From Cellvibrio fontiphilus_A (GTDB taxonomy: Bacteria; Pseudomonadota; Gammaproteobacteria; Pseudomonadales; Cellvibrionaceae), in the NCBI RefSeq assembly GCF_042646205.1, contig NZ_JBHRTF010000004.1:868001-932000 (forward strand): a DNA stretch of 64,000 nt, written 5' to 3'. Below, in pieces: positions 42,712 through 51,318 of this stretch. Position numbers and translations under genes: made by a program. A model generated the notes under the pieces. It was not told the origin of the DNA. It ran no database searches and saw only the letters and a program-made list of their open reading frames with translations. Positions within the stretch are counted from its first letter, which is position 1. Each line of letters opens with the position of its first letter.

Positions 42712-44241
42712 ATGACTCAACAATTTCTTATCGGCGGTAATGGCAGTCAATCAGTGAAATTAAATTTGGCCATGGGTAACCGTCACGGTTTAATTGCGGG
42801 TGCAACGGGCACGGGTAAAACGGTGAGCTTGCAAGTGCTCGCGGAGGGTTTTGCCAAAGCGGGTGTACCGGTATTTATGGCTGATATTAAAGGCGATCTC
42901 TCCGGTTTGGCTAAAGCTGGTAAAACTCACCCGAAAGTAGATGAGCGGGTGAAATTGCTGAATATCAGCGATTATCAGCAGCGGTTATTTCCCTGTGTGT
43001 TTTGGGATTTATACGGCAAACAAGGGCACCCGGTGCGCGCAACTATTTCCGATTTTGGCCCTTTGTTGCTGGCCAGTTTTTTTGATTTAAATGAAACCCA
43101 AACCGCCGTACTTTACGCCGCGTTTAAAATTGCCGATGACCAAGGCATGTTGCTGCTGGATTTAAAAGACCTGCAAGCTATGCTGAATTGGATGAAGGCG
43201 GAACGCAAAAATTTGGAGGATGAATACGGCGGTTTAAGCGATGCCAGTATCGCGGCAATCCAGCGCCGCTTAATGATGCTGGAGCAGGAAGGCGCGGGAA
43301 ATTTTTTTGGCGAACCAGCGCTGGATTTGAATCATTTGATGCAGGTAACACTGGAAGGCACTGGTGTTATTAATATTCTGGACGCCACTACCCTGGTAAA
43401 CCAACCCAAACTTTATGGCATATTTTTGCTCTGGTTAATTGCAGAGCTATTTGAAAATTTACCCGAGCAGGGCGATGCCGATAAACCCAAGCTGGTGTTC
43501 TTTTTTGATGAGGCGCACCTGTTGTTTAACGATGCGCCCAAATTGTTAGTCGATAAAATTGAGCAGGTGGTTCGGTTAATTCGTTCCAAAGGTGTTGGTA
43601 TTTATTTTGTCTCCCAAAGTCCTGCCGATATTCCCGATACGGTACTCGGTCAGTTGGGCAACCGCATCCAGCATGCGCTGCGCGCGTTTACGCCTAAAGA
43701 CCAGCAGGCAGTAAAAATTGCCGCGCAAACTTTTCGCGCAAATCCGGCATTTTCTACGGAAGCGGTTATCACCCAATTGGGAATTGGCGAGGCGCTGGTT
43801 TCAGTGTTGGATGACAAAGGCTCACCCACACCGGTTGAGCGCGTGATGATTGCACCGCCTGCTTCGCGTATTGGCCCTTTAACCCTGGAAGAGCGCCCTG
43901 AAGTAATGGCGCGTTCGCCGTACAAAACAATCTATACCCAGGCGATTGATCGCGAGTCTGCTTATGAAGTGTTAAAGCAGCGCGTCAACCAGCAAGCGCA
44001 GTTGGCTGAACAGGAAGCCCTGAATCAACAACAGGAGAAAATAAAAATACAGCAGCGTGCTGAACAAGAGCGCGCCATGAAAGAGCAATTAAAAAACCAA
44101 CAGCAGGCAGAACGCCGGGTGGGGCAGCGTGAATCAGCCGCAGAGGCATTTGCCAAAAGTGCCGCCCGTGCTATTGGTAGTAACTTGGGGCGGCAAATTG
44201 TGCGTGGCATTCTGGGTTCCCTGCTGGGAGGGCGACGTTAA
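42712..44241 (+). CDS. HerA-like ATPase, DUF853 family (YjgR-like)
   Basis: A 509-residue ATPase related to HerA/FtsK. Walker A is GATGTGKTVS near residue 30, and Walker B is LVFFFDEAHLLF near 265, followed by a helical sensor region SKGVGIYFVSQSPADIPDTV. The last 90 residues form a Gln/Glu/Arg-rich coiled coil ending in a Gly/Arg tail. E. coli YjgR has the same layout. The biological role is unknown; DNA-translocating relatives act in repair or conjugation. It follows the YceI gene by 18 bp with AAGGA before the ATG. Confidence 0.9.
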   Translation: MTQQFLIGGNGSQSVKLNLAMGNRHGLIAGATGTGKTVSLQVLAEGFAKAGVPVFMADIKGDLSGLAKAGKTHPKVDERVKLLNISDYQQRLFPCVFWDLYGKQGHPVRATISDFGPLLLASFFDLNETQTAVLYAAFKIADDQGMLLLDLKDLQAMLNWMKAERKNLEDEYGGLSDASIAAIQRRLMMLEQEGAGNFFGEPALDLNHLMQVTLEGTGVINILDATTLVNQPKLYGIFLLWLIAELFENLPEQGDADKPKLVFFFDEAHLLFNDAPKLLVDKIEQVVRLIRSKGVGIYFVSQSPADIPDTVLGQLGNRIQHALRAFTPKDQQAVKIAAQTFRANPAFSTEAVITQLGIGEALVSVLDDKGSPTPVERVMIAPPASRIGPLTLEERPEVMARSPYKTIYTQAIDRESAYEVLKQRVNQQAQLAEQEALNQQQEKIKIQQRAEQERAMKEQLKNQQQAERRVGQRESAAEAFAKSAARAIGSNLGRQIVRGILGSLLGGRR

Positions 44242-44374
44242 TTTTCAGCCAGGCAGTTGTTAGCTGGTGTAATACAAGGAGATAAGTGGAGTGTTTATAG
44301 TGGAAGGAGTCGTTTTTTTACTTGTGCTTCTGTTCCGGGTTCTGGAGCAGCAAAAAAAATGTTGAGGATGCAGC

Positions 44375-46093
44375 ATGCAAAATGACAAACACAGTAAACA
44401 CTTCAAATCCACTCACAAATACCGCCGCCAGCGAATGCGTAACTGGCTGTTGTATCCGGCACTGGTCGGTTTTGCGGGTGTGGCATCGGTACTTGCTGTA
44501 AATCCGGCTGCAGTGACAGCGCCCTTATCCAATGCGGGGCAAACGCACTATTTGGATCAGGGTTGGGATCATCAAACCCGCCAGCAACTGTCATTTACCT
44601 CTTTTGGTTCGCGCTTAATTCCTTACGATTGGTTTCTTGCGCTGGAGCAGGCGCAAACCGCGCAACTGTTTCGCGACCCGGCCCATATGTCTGCCTTGGG
44701 TTTTATTATTGCCGAGCCCGATGAATACAATCCCGATGGCTTGCCTGTCGGAGTAGTGCGCGATAAAGATAAACAACACGGCGATTATGTGGGGCTGACT
44801 TGCGCTGCTTGCCACACTGGGCAAGTCAGCATTAATGGCCAGCGCATTCGGATTGATGGTGGTCAGGCACTTATCGATTTCACCGGATTTGAAATTGCAT
44901 TGGTCGCTGCGCTTGAGGCAACACTTGCAGATACGGAAAAGTTTTCGCGTTTTTATGCGCGGCTCAGTCAATTGCAATCCAACAGTTTGCCCACGACCTC
45001 ACTGGCAACCCAATCCTTACAGGTGTTGATGCAGACGCGCCTGCAACAATTACAACAGCGATTACACAATAATAAAACTGATGTGCCCTATGGTCATGGG
45101 CGCCTGGATGCTTTTGGGCAAATTTTTAATGCGATTGCGGTTGAAGCATTGAATATGCCTGTCAATATTCACTCACCCAATGCGCCCACCAGCTACCCGG
45201 TAATGTGGGATGCCTCGCATTTGGATTTGGTGCAGTGGAATGGTTCGGCACCCAATAAAGAGCCTGGGCCATTGTTCCAAAATGCGATTACTGCACTCGC
45301 GGTTTACGGCACTATCGACATAAAAAAAGAAGATCTCAGCTACCGCTCATCTATTCGTATTAATCACCTGGCAGATCTGCAAAATGGGTTTTATCAATTA
45401 ACCGCACCGCAGTGGCCGCAACAATTTGCAGGTGCATTGGATGAGAAAAAAGTGGCGGCAGGTAAAGCTCTTTATCAGCAGCATTGTGTGGATTGTCATA
45501 CCTATGTGAATCCGGCCGATAAAAAACGCAAGTTGCGTGTTGTCTTAACGCCCGTGGCAGAAGTGGGTACAGACCCATTGATGGCGCACAATTTTAGCCA
45601 GCGTAAAGTGCAAACCGGAATTTTGGAAGGTGAGCGCAGCCTGTTGTTGGTGGGCAAAAAATTCACCGCGCAAGCCAGTTCGCTCGATTTGGTAACCCAT
45701 GCCGCGTTTGGAGCTTTGTTGAACCAGCCTTGGCAATCCTTTAAGGCCGTAGTGCGCGAATACAAAACTAACCTTCCCGCTACACCATCAACTATTGATA
45801 GTTATAAGGCGCGCCCTATTAATGGTATTTGGGCTTCTGCACCTTATTTACACAATGGCTCGGTTCCCAGTATTTATGATTTGTTGCTGCCCGCCAAGCA
45901 GCGCCCACAAACCTTTTATGTCGGAAATATCGAGCTTGATTTACAAAAAGTCGGTCACCTTACATCGGCGGCACCCAATACCAGCCTTTTTGATACCCGT
46001 TTGCCCGGCAACTCCAACAGCGGCCATGAATATGGTACCGAGCTGAACGATGAGCAGCGCTGGGCGTTGGTGGAATACATCAAAAGTTTGTAA
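44375..46093 (+). CDS. Diheme c-type cytochrome, MauG/RoxA-like
   Basis: A 572-residue exported redox protein with two CxxCH haem sites, CAACH at residues 143-147 and CVDCH at 371-375. An N-terminal helix (about 24-45) serves as signal or anchor after a basic start. The C-terminal block GIWASAPYLHNGSVPSIYDLL is typical of the diheme peroxidase group that includes rubber oxygenase RoxA and MauG-like proteins. The length and the spacing of about 225 residues between haems are closer to RoxA (about 650 residues) than to the shorter cytochrome c peroxidases. The substrate is not known; rubber cleavage should not be assumed. It appears to be monocistronic. Confidence 0.82.
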   Translation: MQNDKHSKHFKSTHKYRRQRMRNWLLYPALVGFAGVASVLAVNPAAVTAPLSNAGQTHYLDQGWDHQTRQQLSFTSFGSRLIPYDWFLALEQAQTAQLFRDPAHMSALGFIIAEPDEYNPDGLPVGVVRDKDKQHGDYVGLTCAACHTGQVSINGQRIRIDGGQALIDFTGFEIALVAALEATLADTEKFSRFYARLSQLQSNSLPTTSLATQSLQVLMQTRLQQLQQRLHNNKTDVPYGHGRLDAFGQIFNAIAVEALNMPVNIHSPNAPTSYPVMWDASHLDLVQWNGSAPNKEPGPLFQNAITALAVYGTIDIKKEDLSYRSSIRINHLADLQNGFYQLTAPQWPQQFAGALDEKKVAAGKALYQQHCVDCHTYVNPADKKRKLRVVLTPVAEVGTDPLMAHNFSQRKVQTGILEGERSLLLVGKKFTAQASSLDLVTHAAFGALLNQPWQSFKAVVREYKTNLPATPSTIDSYKARPINGIWASAPYLHNGSVPSIYDLLLPAKQRPQTFYVGNIELDLQKVGHLTSAAPNTSLFDTRLPGNSNSGHEYGTELNDEQRWALVEYIKSL

Positions 46094-46097
46094 TTTT

Positions 46098-46133
46098 AGC
46101 CTTGGGGGTTGCATAAATTGCCAACCCCTGGCT
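46098..46133 (+). terminator. Hairpin after the diheme cytochrome gene
   Basis: The arms GGGGTTG / CAACCCC (46105-46111 with 46122-46128), with outer AGCC/GGCT pairing, follow the stop codon. No T-run follows, so termination is uncertain. Confidence 0.45.
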
Positions 46134-46173
46134 GCTCCTGCTTTGCTGAAGCTCAGTGCAAAACCACTGTTTT

Positions 46174-46683
46174 CTATTCGTGATAAATATCCCCAAATAA
46201 ATCCACTTGAGTTAAATACAAACGCAAGTCGAACTCATATTGATGATATTGAGGCTCCATATGGCAACAAAGTTGGTAAAACGCTTTGTTGTGCTCCTTC
46301 TCTTTAAAGTGGGCCAGTTCGTGCACCACAATCATTTTTAAAAACGCTTCGGGAACTGCGCGAAACAGGCTGGCGATTCTAATTTCGTTAACTGTTTTCA
46401 GCTTACCGCCATGGGCGCGGCTGATGTAATGATGTTGGCCAAGTGCATGTTGGATAACTTTAATCTTGCTGTCATAAGTCACCCGGTTGAGCGGCTGGGT
46501 TTTTCCCATAAAATCGGTTTTGATTTTCTGGGTGTACTTATAAAGTGCACCGTCAGTGCGTATTTCATGGATGTTGGGATAGCGCTTTAACAGTAGATTG
46601 CCCAGTGTTTGTTCTGCGATAAGCTTCTCGACTTTGGCGAGAGTTTCGGCTGAATACCCCTGCAAGTATTTCAATGAATGCAT
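46174..46683 (-). CDS. YgjP-like zinc metallopeptidase family protein (M48/DUF45)
   Basis: A 169-residue cytoplasmic protein. The zinc-binding motif is VHELAHFKEKEHNKAFY near residues 119-135, giving HExxH and a third His, as in the YgjP/WLM-related minigluzincins. The N-terminal part (LQGYSAETLAKVEKLI) is helical. The family lacks a proven physiological substrate. It converges with the cytochrome gene, and its upstream leader contains three copies of an 8-bp repeat. Confidence 0.85.
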   Translation of the reverse strand: MHSLKYLQGYSAETLAKVEKLIAEQTLGNLLLKRYPNIHEIRTDGALYKYTQKIKTDFMGKTQPLNRVTYDSKIKVIQHALGQHHYISRAHGGKLKTVNEIRIASLFRAVPEAFLKMIVVHELAHFKEKEHNKAFYQLCCHMEPQYHQYEFDLRLYLTQVDLFGDIYHE

Positions 46684-47039
46684 GTTTATTTCACTTAGTG
46701 TTCATTTAAATATTCACTTAACTTTCACTTACTAAAGGTTTGGAATATTCAAAAAATATTATTAACTTTTTGAGCCTTTTGTAGCAGTAAGGTGCTTTTG
46801 GAAAAAAGGTGTATTTTGTTAGGGCAAAAATTACCCGAATTAAAAATAAGAAAATATTTAAACCAATTTTCCTGTTGATTTTGGTGTCAATAATAGTTTA
46901 TTTGACGACAAAAATCGATTTTTTATAAAACTCCATCACGTAATTTACGGCATCGGTATTTTTTGGCCTGATTAATGCGTTGCAATTGCCATTGGTAATA
47001 ATCGCTGAAGCCAAATGCAGTAACTTGCGTGGAGGGAAT
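46684..47039. promoter_or_regulatory. AT-rich intergenic region before the exopolysaccharide locus, with a strong promoter
   Basis: No gene is seen in these 356 bp, which are more AT-rich than the surroundings. A near-consensus sigma-70 promoter points right: TTGACG (46902-46907), 16 bp, TATAAA (46924-46929). It gives a leader of about 105 bases before the initiating transferase gene. The left end holds the TAAGTGAA repeats. Confidence 0.7.
46690..46731 (-). repeat. Three TAAGTGAA repeats upstream of the metallopeptidase gene
   Basis: TTCACTTA (TAAGTGAA on the minus strand) occurs at 46690-46697, 46713-46720 and 46724-46731, with a degenerate copy between the first two. The period is about 11 bp, one helical turn. 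The start codon at 46683 is 6 bp away. The region could be a regulator array or an mRNA leader element. Confidence 0.5.
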
Positions 47040-48497
47040 ATGAGTAACTTATCGGTCAACCGGGAACTTGTTAGCCCTGTCCCCCTTTCTAGCGAACCGC
47101 CTGTTGTGCGGTTTCATCATTCAAAAATCCTTGCTTTATTTCGAGCAATCGATAGTGCGCTGATAGTAGCGGTGCTTTGGGCAGGGCTGGAATTATTTGG
47201 GTTGCAATGGAGTAATCTTTACACTGCCTTTGCAATTACCGCAGTAATTGTTTTTGGTTTTTTTGCCGAGGGAAATGAAGTTTATTATTTGTGGCGTGGC
47301 CATGGAATGTTGGATTTGGCAGGCCGTATTTTATTTGCCTGGGTGGCAACCAGTATTTTTATTGCAATTGCAGCACTGGCAATTTATTCGTTTAAATCGG
47401 TTGGCATAATGGTGATTGCGAGTTGGTTAGTGGCAACGCCAGTGTTAATGGTAAGTATGCACTTAGGGCGACGCTTGTTGCTGGCAAAGCTGCGTGCGCA
47501 TCCGACTGAGCCGCGTCGTGTTGCTATTGTTGGGGCAACCGATTTGGGCGTGCGCTTGATTAATTCCATGAAAACTATGCCTTGGTTAGGTTACAAGGTC
47601 ATGGGGTTTTATGATGACAGAGCGCCCTCTAATGATGTGAGCCGGCGTTTGATTGGCAGTCATATCGATGTAAAAGGCGACCTGGAACAACTCTATCAGG
47701 ATGCCCATGCCGGCAAATTGGATATGGTATTTGTTGCGCTGCCAATGCGTGCTGAATTGCGCATGCATGCGGTAATAGATCGCCTTGCCGATACCACAAT
47801 TTCACCTTATGTAATTCCCGATGTATTTAATTTTGATTTGCTGCACTCGCGCCTGACCTGCTTACAGGGAATACCGGCATTAAGTATTTATGATTCACCA
47901 TTGGTAGACAACGGTTGGACAAAACGAGTGGAAGATTTGGTATTAGGCGCAGGGATATTGGCATTACTTGCATTGCCAATGTTGTTGATTGCGATAGGTG
48001 TAAAAGTAACCTCGCCTGGCCCGGTATTTTTTAAACAAACCCGCTATGGCATGGGTGGCGAGAAAATAAAAGTATGGAAGTTCCGCTCCATGACAGTGTG
48101 TGAAGACGGCAACGATGTTGCACAGGCAAAACGCGCTGATCCACGCATTACACCCTTCGGAAATTTTTTGCGGCGCACCTCGCTGGACGAGTTGCCACAA
48201 TTGTTTAATGTTATCTCCGGTAGTATGTCGCTGGTAGGGCCGCGCCCCCATGCGGTTGCGCACAATGAATTTTATCGTGGGCAAATTAAGGGTTACATGT
48301 TGCGCCACAAAGTGAAGCCAGGCATTACCGGTTTGGCTCAAGTGAATGGCTTTCGCGGTGAAACAGAAACTCTGGATAAAATGTCCGGGCGCATTGCCTA
48401 CGACCTGGAATACATTCGCAACTGGTCCATTTTTTTGGATATCAAAATATTGTGGAAGACAATTTTTAAAGGGTTTGTAGGGCAAAACGTTTATTAA
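47040..48497 (+). CDS. Undecaprenyl-phosphate glucose phosphotransferase (GumD/WcaJ type)
   Basis: Starts exopolysaccharide repeat-unit synthesis by moving glucose-1-phosphate onto undecaprenyl phosphate at the inner membrane. The N-terminus has four transmembrane helices (about residues 35-155), then a Rossmann-like domain (RRVAIVGATDLGVRLI near 160). After a further helix comes the catalytic domain (about 295-485) with PGPVFFKQTRYGMGGE, WKFRSM, RTSLDELPQLFNVISG and MSLVGPRPHAVAHN. The ATG at 47040 has GGAGGG just upstream. It lies alone with the barrel gene, opposite to the rest of the cluster, and has a strong promoter of its own. Glucose specificity is inferred from GumD/WcaJ similarity. 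Confidence 0.9.
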   Translation: MSNLSVNRELVSPVPLSSEPPVVRFHHSKILALFRAIDSALIVAVLWAGLELFGLQWSNLYTAFAITAVIVFGFFAEGNEVYYLWRGHGMLDLAGRILFAWVATSIFIAIAALAIYSFKSVGIMVIASWLVATPVLMVSMHLGRRLLLAKLRAHPTEPRRVAIVGATDLGVRLINSMKTMPWLGYKVMGFYDDRAPSNDVSRRLIGSHIDVKGDLEQLYQDAHAGKLDMVFVALPMRAELRMHAVIDRLADTTISPYVIPDVFNFDLLHSRLTCLQGIPALSIYDSPLVDNGWTKRVEDLVLGAGILALLALPMLLIAIGVKVTSPGPVFFKQTRYGMGGEKIKVWKFRSMTVCEDGNDVAQAKRADPRITPFGNFLRRTSLDELPQLFNVISGSMSLVGPRPHAVAHNEFYRGQIKGYMLRHKVKPGITGLAQVNGFRGETETLDKMSGRIAYDLEYIRNWSIFLDIKILWKTIFKGFVGQNVY

Positions 48498-48499
48498 TC

Positions 48500-49756
48500 A
48501 TGCTCTCTTTAATAGTTCGCAAACAGCCATTTTTGACCAAAAAAATGTTGGCTAAAAAAATCAGAAAACCTGCGCGCATAAATTTGCAATCCTGGCATTG
48601 TGAGCGCAGTTTTACCGGTTTTATCACGGGGCTTTTTACCCTTTACGCTCTGGGTAGTTTGCCTGCTCAAGCGGTTGACCGTTTTTCCTTGACCCTGGGC
48701 ACCAAGGAGAATTGGGACAGCAATTTTGCCCGCAATGCAGCAGTGGATTCCGAGCACTATACCCAGTCAACCGCCTCGCTGCGGCTAAATCAAAAATTGA
48801 GTAAACAACAATTTTCTGTGGGCGTGAGCGGAAATGATTATCGCCATAGCCTGCGCGAAGATCTTGATGTGAGTTTTTATGAAGGCGATGCCAGTTGGCG
48901 CAGCGACTGGAACTCGCGCGTTAAAACAGCAATTTCATGGCAACGTGATGCTTACGCGGTAGACCGTTTGGAATTTGCAGATAAGGATGTAGTGGCTCGC
49001 AACAATCTCACTGGCCAATTAACACTGGGCGGCTTAGGCCGCATAGGTTTTACCTTTGGTGCACGCAAAATCGCGCAAACACATTCTAATCCACTGCGCG
49101 AAGTTCTGGATTATGGCGACGACGAAGGTTTTGCCGCTATCACCTATACAATGGCAACTCAATCTTTTTTAAGTGTGCGGTTGCGCGAGGGTGAGCGCCA
49201 CTATAAATATCCATTCATCAAATCCCCATTCACTCACGAATCACTCGTGTTGGATTTTGATTATCGCCAACTTGAATTAGAAGGTGCCTGGGCGTTAAGT
49301 CGTAAAACCCAATTAGGTTTTACCCTGGGGCATTTTGATCGCGATGGACAAATAAATACCGGTACTGGCACCCAAGCGCAGATCAATATGGATTGGGCGA
49401 TCAGTGAAAAGCTCAAACTCTCAGTAGATTTTAGCCAAAGTGAGCCAGCGCTTGGTGAAACCTCTGATTCACCTGCTGTGATTCGCAGCAGCAGGTTAGT
49501 GATGGGGTGGGAGCCTTCGGCAAAATGGTTGTTGTCCATGTCGGCAAGTTACAGTCAGCTTTCTTACTTGCTGCGAGAAACGGAACCTGCGCGCGATGAA
49601 AATATTCTCAGCTTTAGTCCACTGAATATAACTTATAGCGTTTCCGATAACTTGCGTATGCGTTTGGATAGCCAATGGGTTGATCGTGAGTCCCCGTTGG
49701 TTTATCGCGATTACGATTATGCACTTGCAAGTTTTGGTGTGACCCTGATGTTTTGA
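48500..49756 (+). CDS. Outer-membrane beta-barrel protein of the exopolysaccharide locus (EpsL-like)
   Basis: A 418-residue exported protein. A long basic N-terminus and a signal core (FTGFITGLFTLYALG) end with PAQA before VDRF. The rest alternates short amphipathic beta strands with polar turns, about 16-18 strands. It ends in a phenylalanine (LMF), the usual outer-membrane insertion signal. Similar barrels occur as EpsL in exopolysaccharide clusters and may help export or modify the polymer. It starts 2 bp after the initiating transferase gene. An ATG at 48545 is a possible alternative start. Confidence 0.78.
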   Translation: MLSLIVRKQPFLTKKMLAKKIRKPARINLQSWHCERSFTGFITGLFTLYALGSLPAQAVDRFSLTLGTKENWDSNFARNAAVDSEHYTQSTASLRLNQKLSKQQFSVGVSGNDYRHSLREDLDVSFYEGDASWRSDWNSRVKTAISWQRDAYAVDRLEFADKDVVARNNLTGQLTLGGLGRIGFTFGARKIAQTHSNPLREVLDYGDDEGFAAITYTMATQSFLSVRLREGERHYKYPFIKSPFTHESLVLDFDYRQLELEGAWALSRKTQLGFTLGHFDRDGQINTGTGTQAQINMDWAISEKLKLSVDFSQSEPALGETSDSPAVIRSSRLVMGWEPSAKWLLSMSASYSQLSYLLRETEPARDENILSFSPLNITYSVSDNLRMRLDSQWVDRESPLVYRDYDYALASFGVTLMF

Positions 49757-49827
49757 TTATCGCCCGCTGATGGATGCCTTCCCATTGTATTTGTGGCGTT
49801 AACCTTGCGGTTTTTATTGCGCTTGGT

Positions 49828-51318
49828 TTATGCCAAGCGTAATAAACGTTGTAAATAGTGAATTGCCGGTTTGGCTTTTGCGGGTGCGATTGCTGCGCTT
49901 TCACCTAAAAAATGTTTTGTTTCTGTGCGAAATATACACGACATAATCACCGCATAGATGAATCCCCCCGCTGCTGCCAATAAGAGCAGTCTTATGCCCA
50001 GTGAAATATCCGCGGGCAACACCAGTTTTAAGAGCTGTACACCAATAAACATTAACAGAGCGGCAGTGAAGGTGGGCGCTATAGTGCCCAGTTGTTTTTT
50101 AATGCCTATGTGAAATGTCGTTTTGAAAAACAACATGTTAAAAATAATACTGAGATAAGCGCGCAGTGCATAACCGGCAGCGGCAGCAATTATGCCGTAA
50201 GGCACAAGCAGCAAGCCCAAAATACAATTCAGTATAAATTGGATTGCTGACAGCGCCATCACATAATTAGTGTGGCCACTTGCTGTCATGGCGGCGTTAA
50301 CCTGTGCACTAATCACCATAGGTGCAATGCCCAGCGCCAGCATAGTCATCACCTGGCCGCTTTGTGCCCACTTCTCCGTAAATGCCAGTGTAATAAATTC
50401 TGGCCCTATGGCTGCTGCACCAAAAAAAATGGGGAAAGTAAAATAAGCACTGATGCGCATAACACGCAAAGTGGCTTGGGCGCGCGCTTCATGTTCACTC
50501 AAGCGGGATAATGCCGGCAGTAGTGACTGCTCAAAAGGTTTGATAACAATTTCCTCCATGATAAACAGCACTCGCCCACCTACGCGATAAAAGCCCAAAG
50601 CGGCGGGGCCAATGAATAAACCAATCAGCATCTCATAAATTTTGTTTGCCAAATTACTTGCAAGTTGCGCCAGGGTAAGTGGTGCTGAAAACCCCATCAG
50701 TGAAGGCAAATACGCCGTGGAAAACTGCCATCGCGGCAACCAGTGTGCACTTTTCCAAGTGATAACGGTAATGAGGATTTGATTAATCAGTTGCTGCCAT
50801 ACCAATGCCCATACACCATAACCGAGTAGTGCCAAGGCAACACCGGCAACACCTGAGACTAGACTCGCTACCAGTGTTCGCAACGCAATAGCACGGAAAT
50901 TAAATTCACGTTTGAGTTTTCCTTCCTGTACGGCTTTGGCGCCCTCCAGAAAAAAAATAATGGATAACACCTGCACCAATAATTCGGCACGCGGATCGTA
51001 GTAAAACGCAGTCAGTGGGGCGACAACCCAAAAAACTACAGCGGTTAATAGCGCAGCCAACAATAAATTTAAATAAAAACAGGTTGCTGCAAAGCGCTCA
51101 TCCCATTCGGGGTGGCGCACTATGGCTTGGGCAAACCCCGCGTTGACGATTACCCGGCCCAGTTCCACCACAATAAGCGCAAAGGCGACTAAACCAATTT
51201 CATCAGGCGCGAGCAGCCGTGAAAGGATGATAAAAATAATAAAGCTGATAAGGCTGTTACCGCTGGCGGCGGTACTCATCCATACACTGCTTTTACCAAA
51301 ATTCTTTTTCAGGTTCAT
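49828..51318 (-). CDS. Oligosaccharide flippase, Wzx/GumJ-like (MOP superfamily)
   Basis: Predicted to flip the undecaprenyl-linked repeat unit to the periplasm. 496 residues with 12-14 hydrophobic helices. The N-terminal SRLLAPDEIGLVAFALIVVE and the segment QAIVRHPEWDERFAATCFY are typical of the WzxC group of lipopolysaccharide and exopolysaccharide flippases, the same group as GumJ. It is the last gene of the long minus-strand operon and overlaps the preceding glycosyltransferase by 4 bp. It converges with the barrel gene. Confidence 0.88.
   Translation of the reverse strand: MNLKKNFGKSSVWMSTAASGNSLISFIIFIILSRLLAPDEIGLVAFALIVVELGRVIVNAGFAQAIVRHPEWDERFAATCFYLNLLLAALLTAVVFWVVAPLTAFYYDPRAELLVQVLSIIFFLEGAKAVQEGKLKREFNFRAIALRTLVASLVSGVAGVALALLGYGVWALVWQQLINQILITVITWKSAHWLPRWQFSTAYLPSLMGFSAPLTLAQLASNLANKIYEMLIGLFIGPAALGFYRVGGRVLFIMEEIVIKPFEQSLLPALSRLSEHEARAQATLRVMRISAYFTFPIFFGAAAIGPEFITLAFTEKWAQSGQVMTMLALGIAPMVISAQVNAAMTASGHTNYVMALSAIQFILNCILGLLLVPYGIIAAAAGYALRAYLSIIFNMLFFKTTFHIGIKKQLGTIAPTFTAALLMFIGVQLLKLVLPADISLGIRLLLLAAAGGFIYAVIMSCIFRTETKHFLGESAAIAPAKAKPAIHYLQRLLRLA

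Noticed and set aside
44375..46093. Annotation as latex-clearing rubber oxygenase RoxA
   Set aside because: The fold and signature agree, but the active-site residues specific to rubber cleavage could not be verified by eye.
49814..49845. Terminator between the barrel gene and the flippase gene
   Set aside because: An imperfect inverted repeat overlaps the flippase stop codon, but neither strand has a T-run after it.
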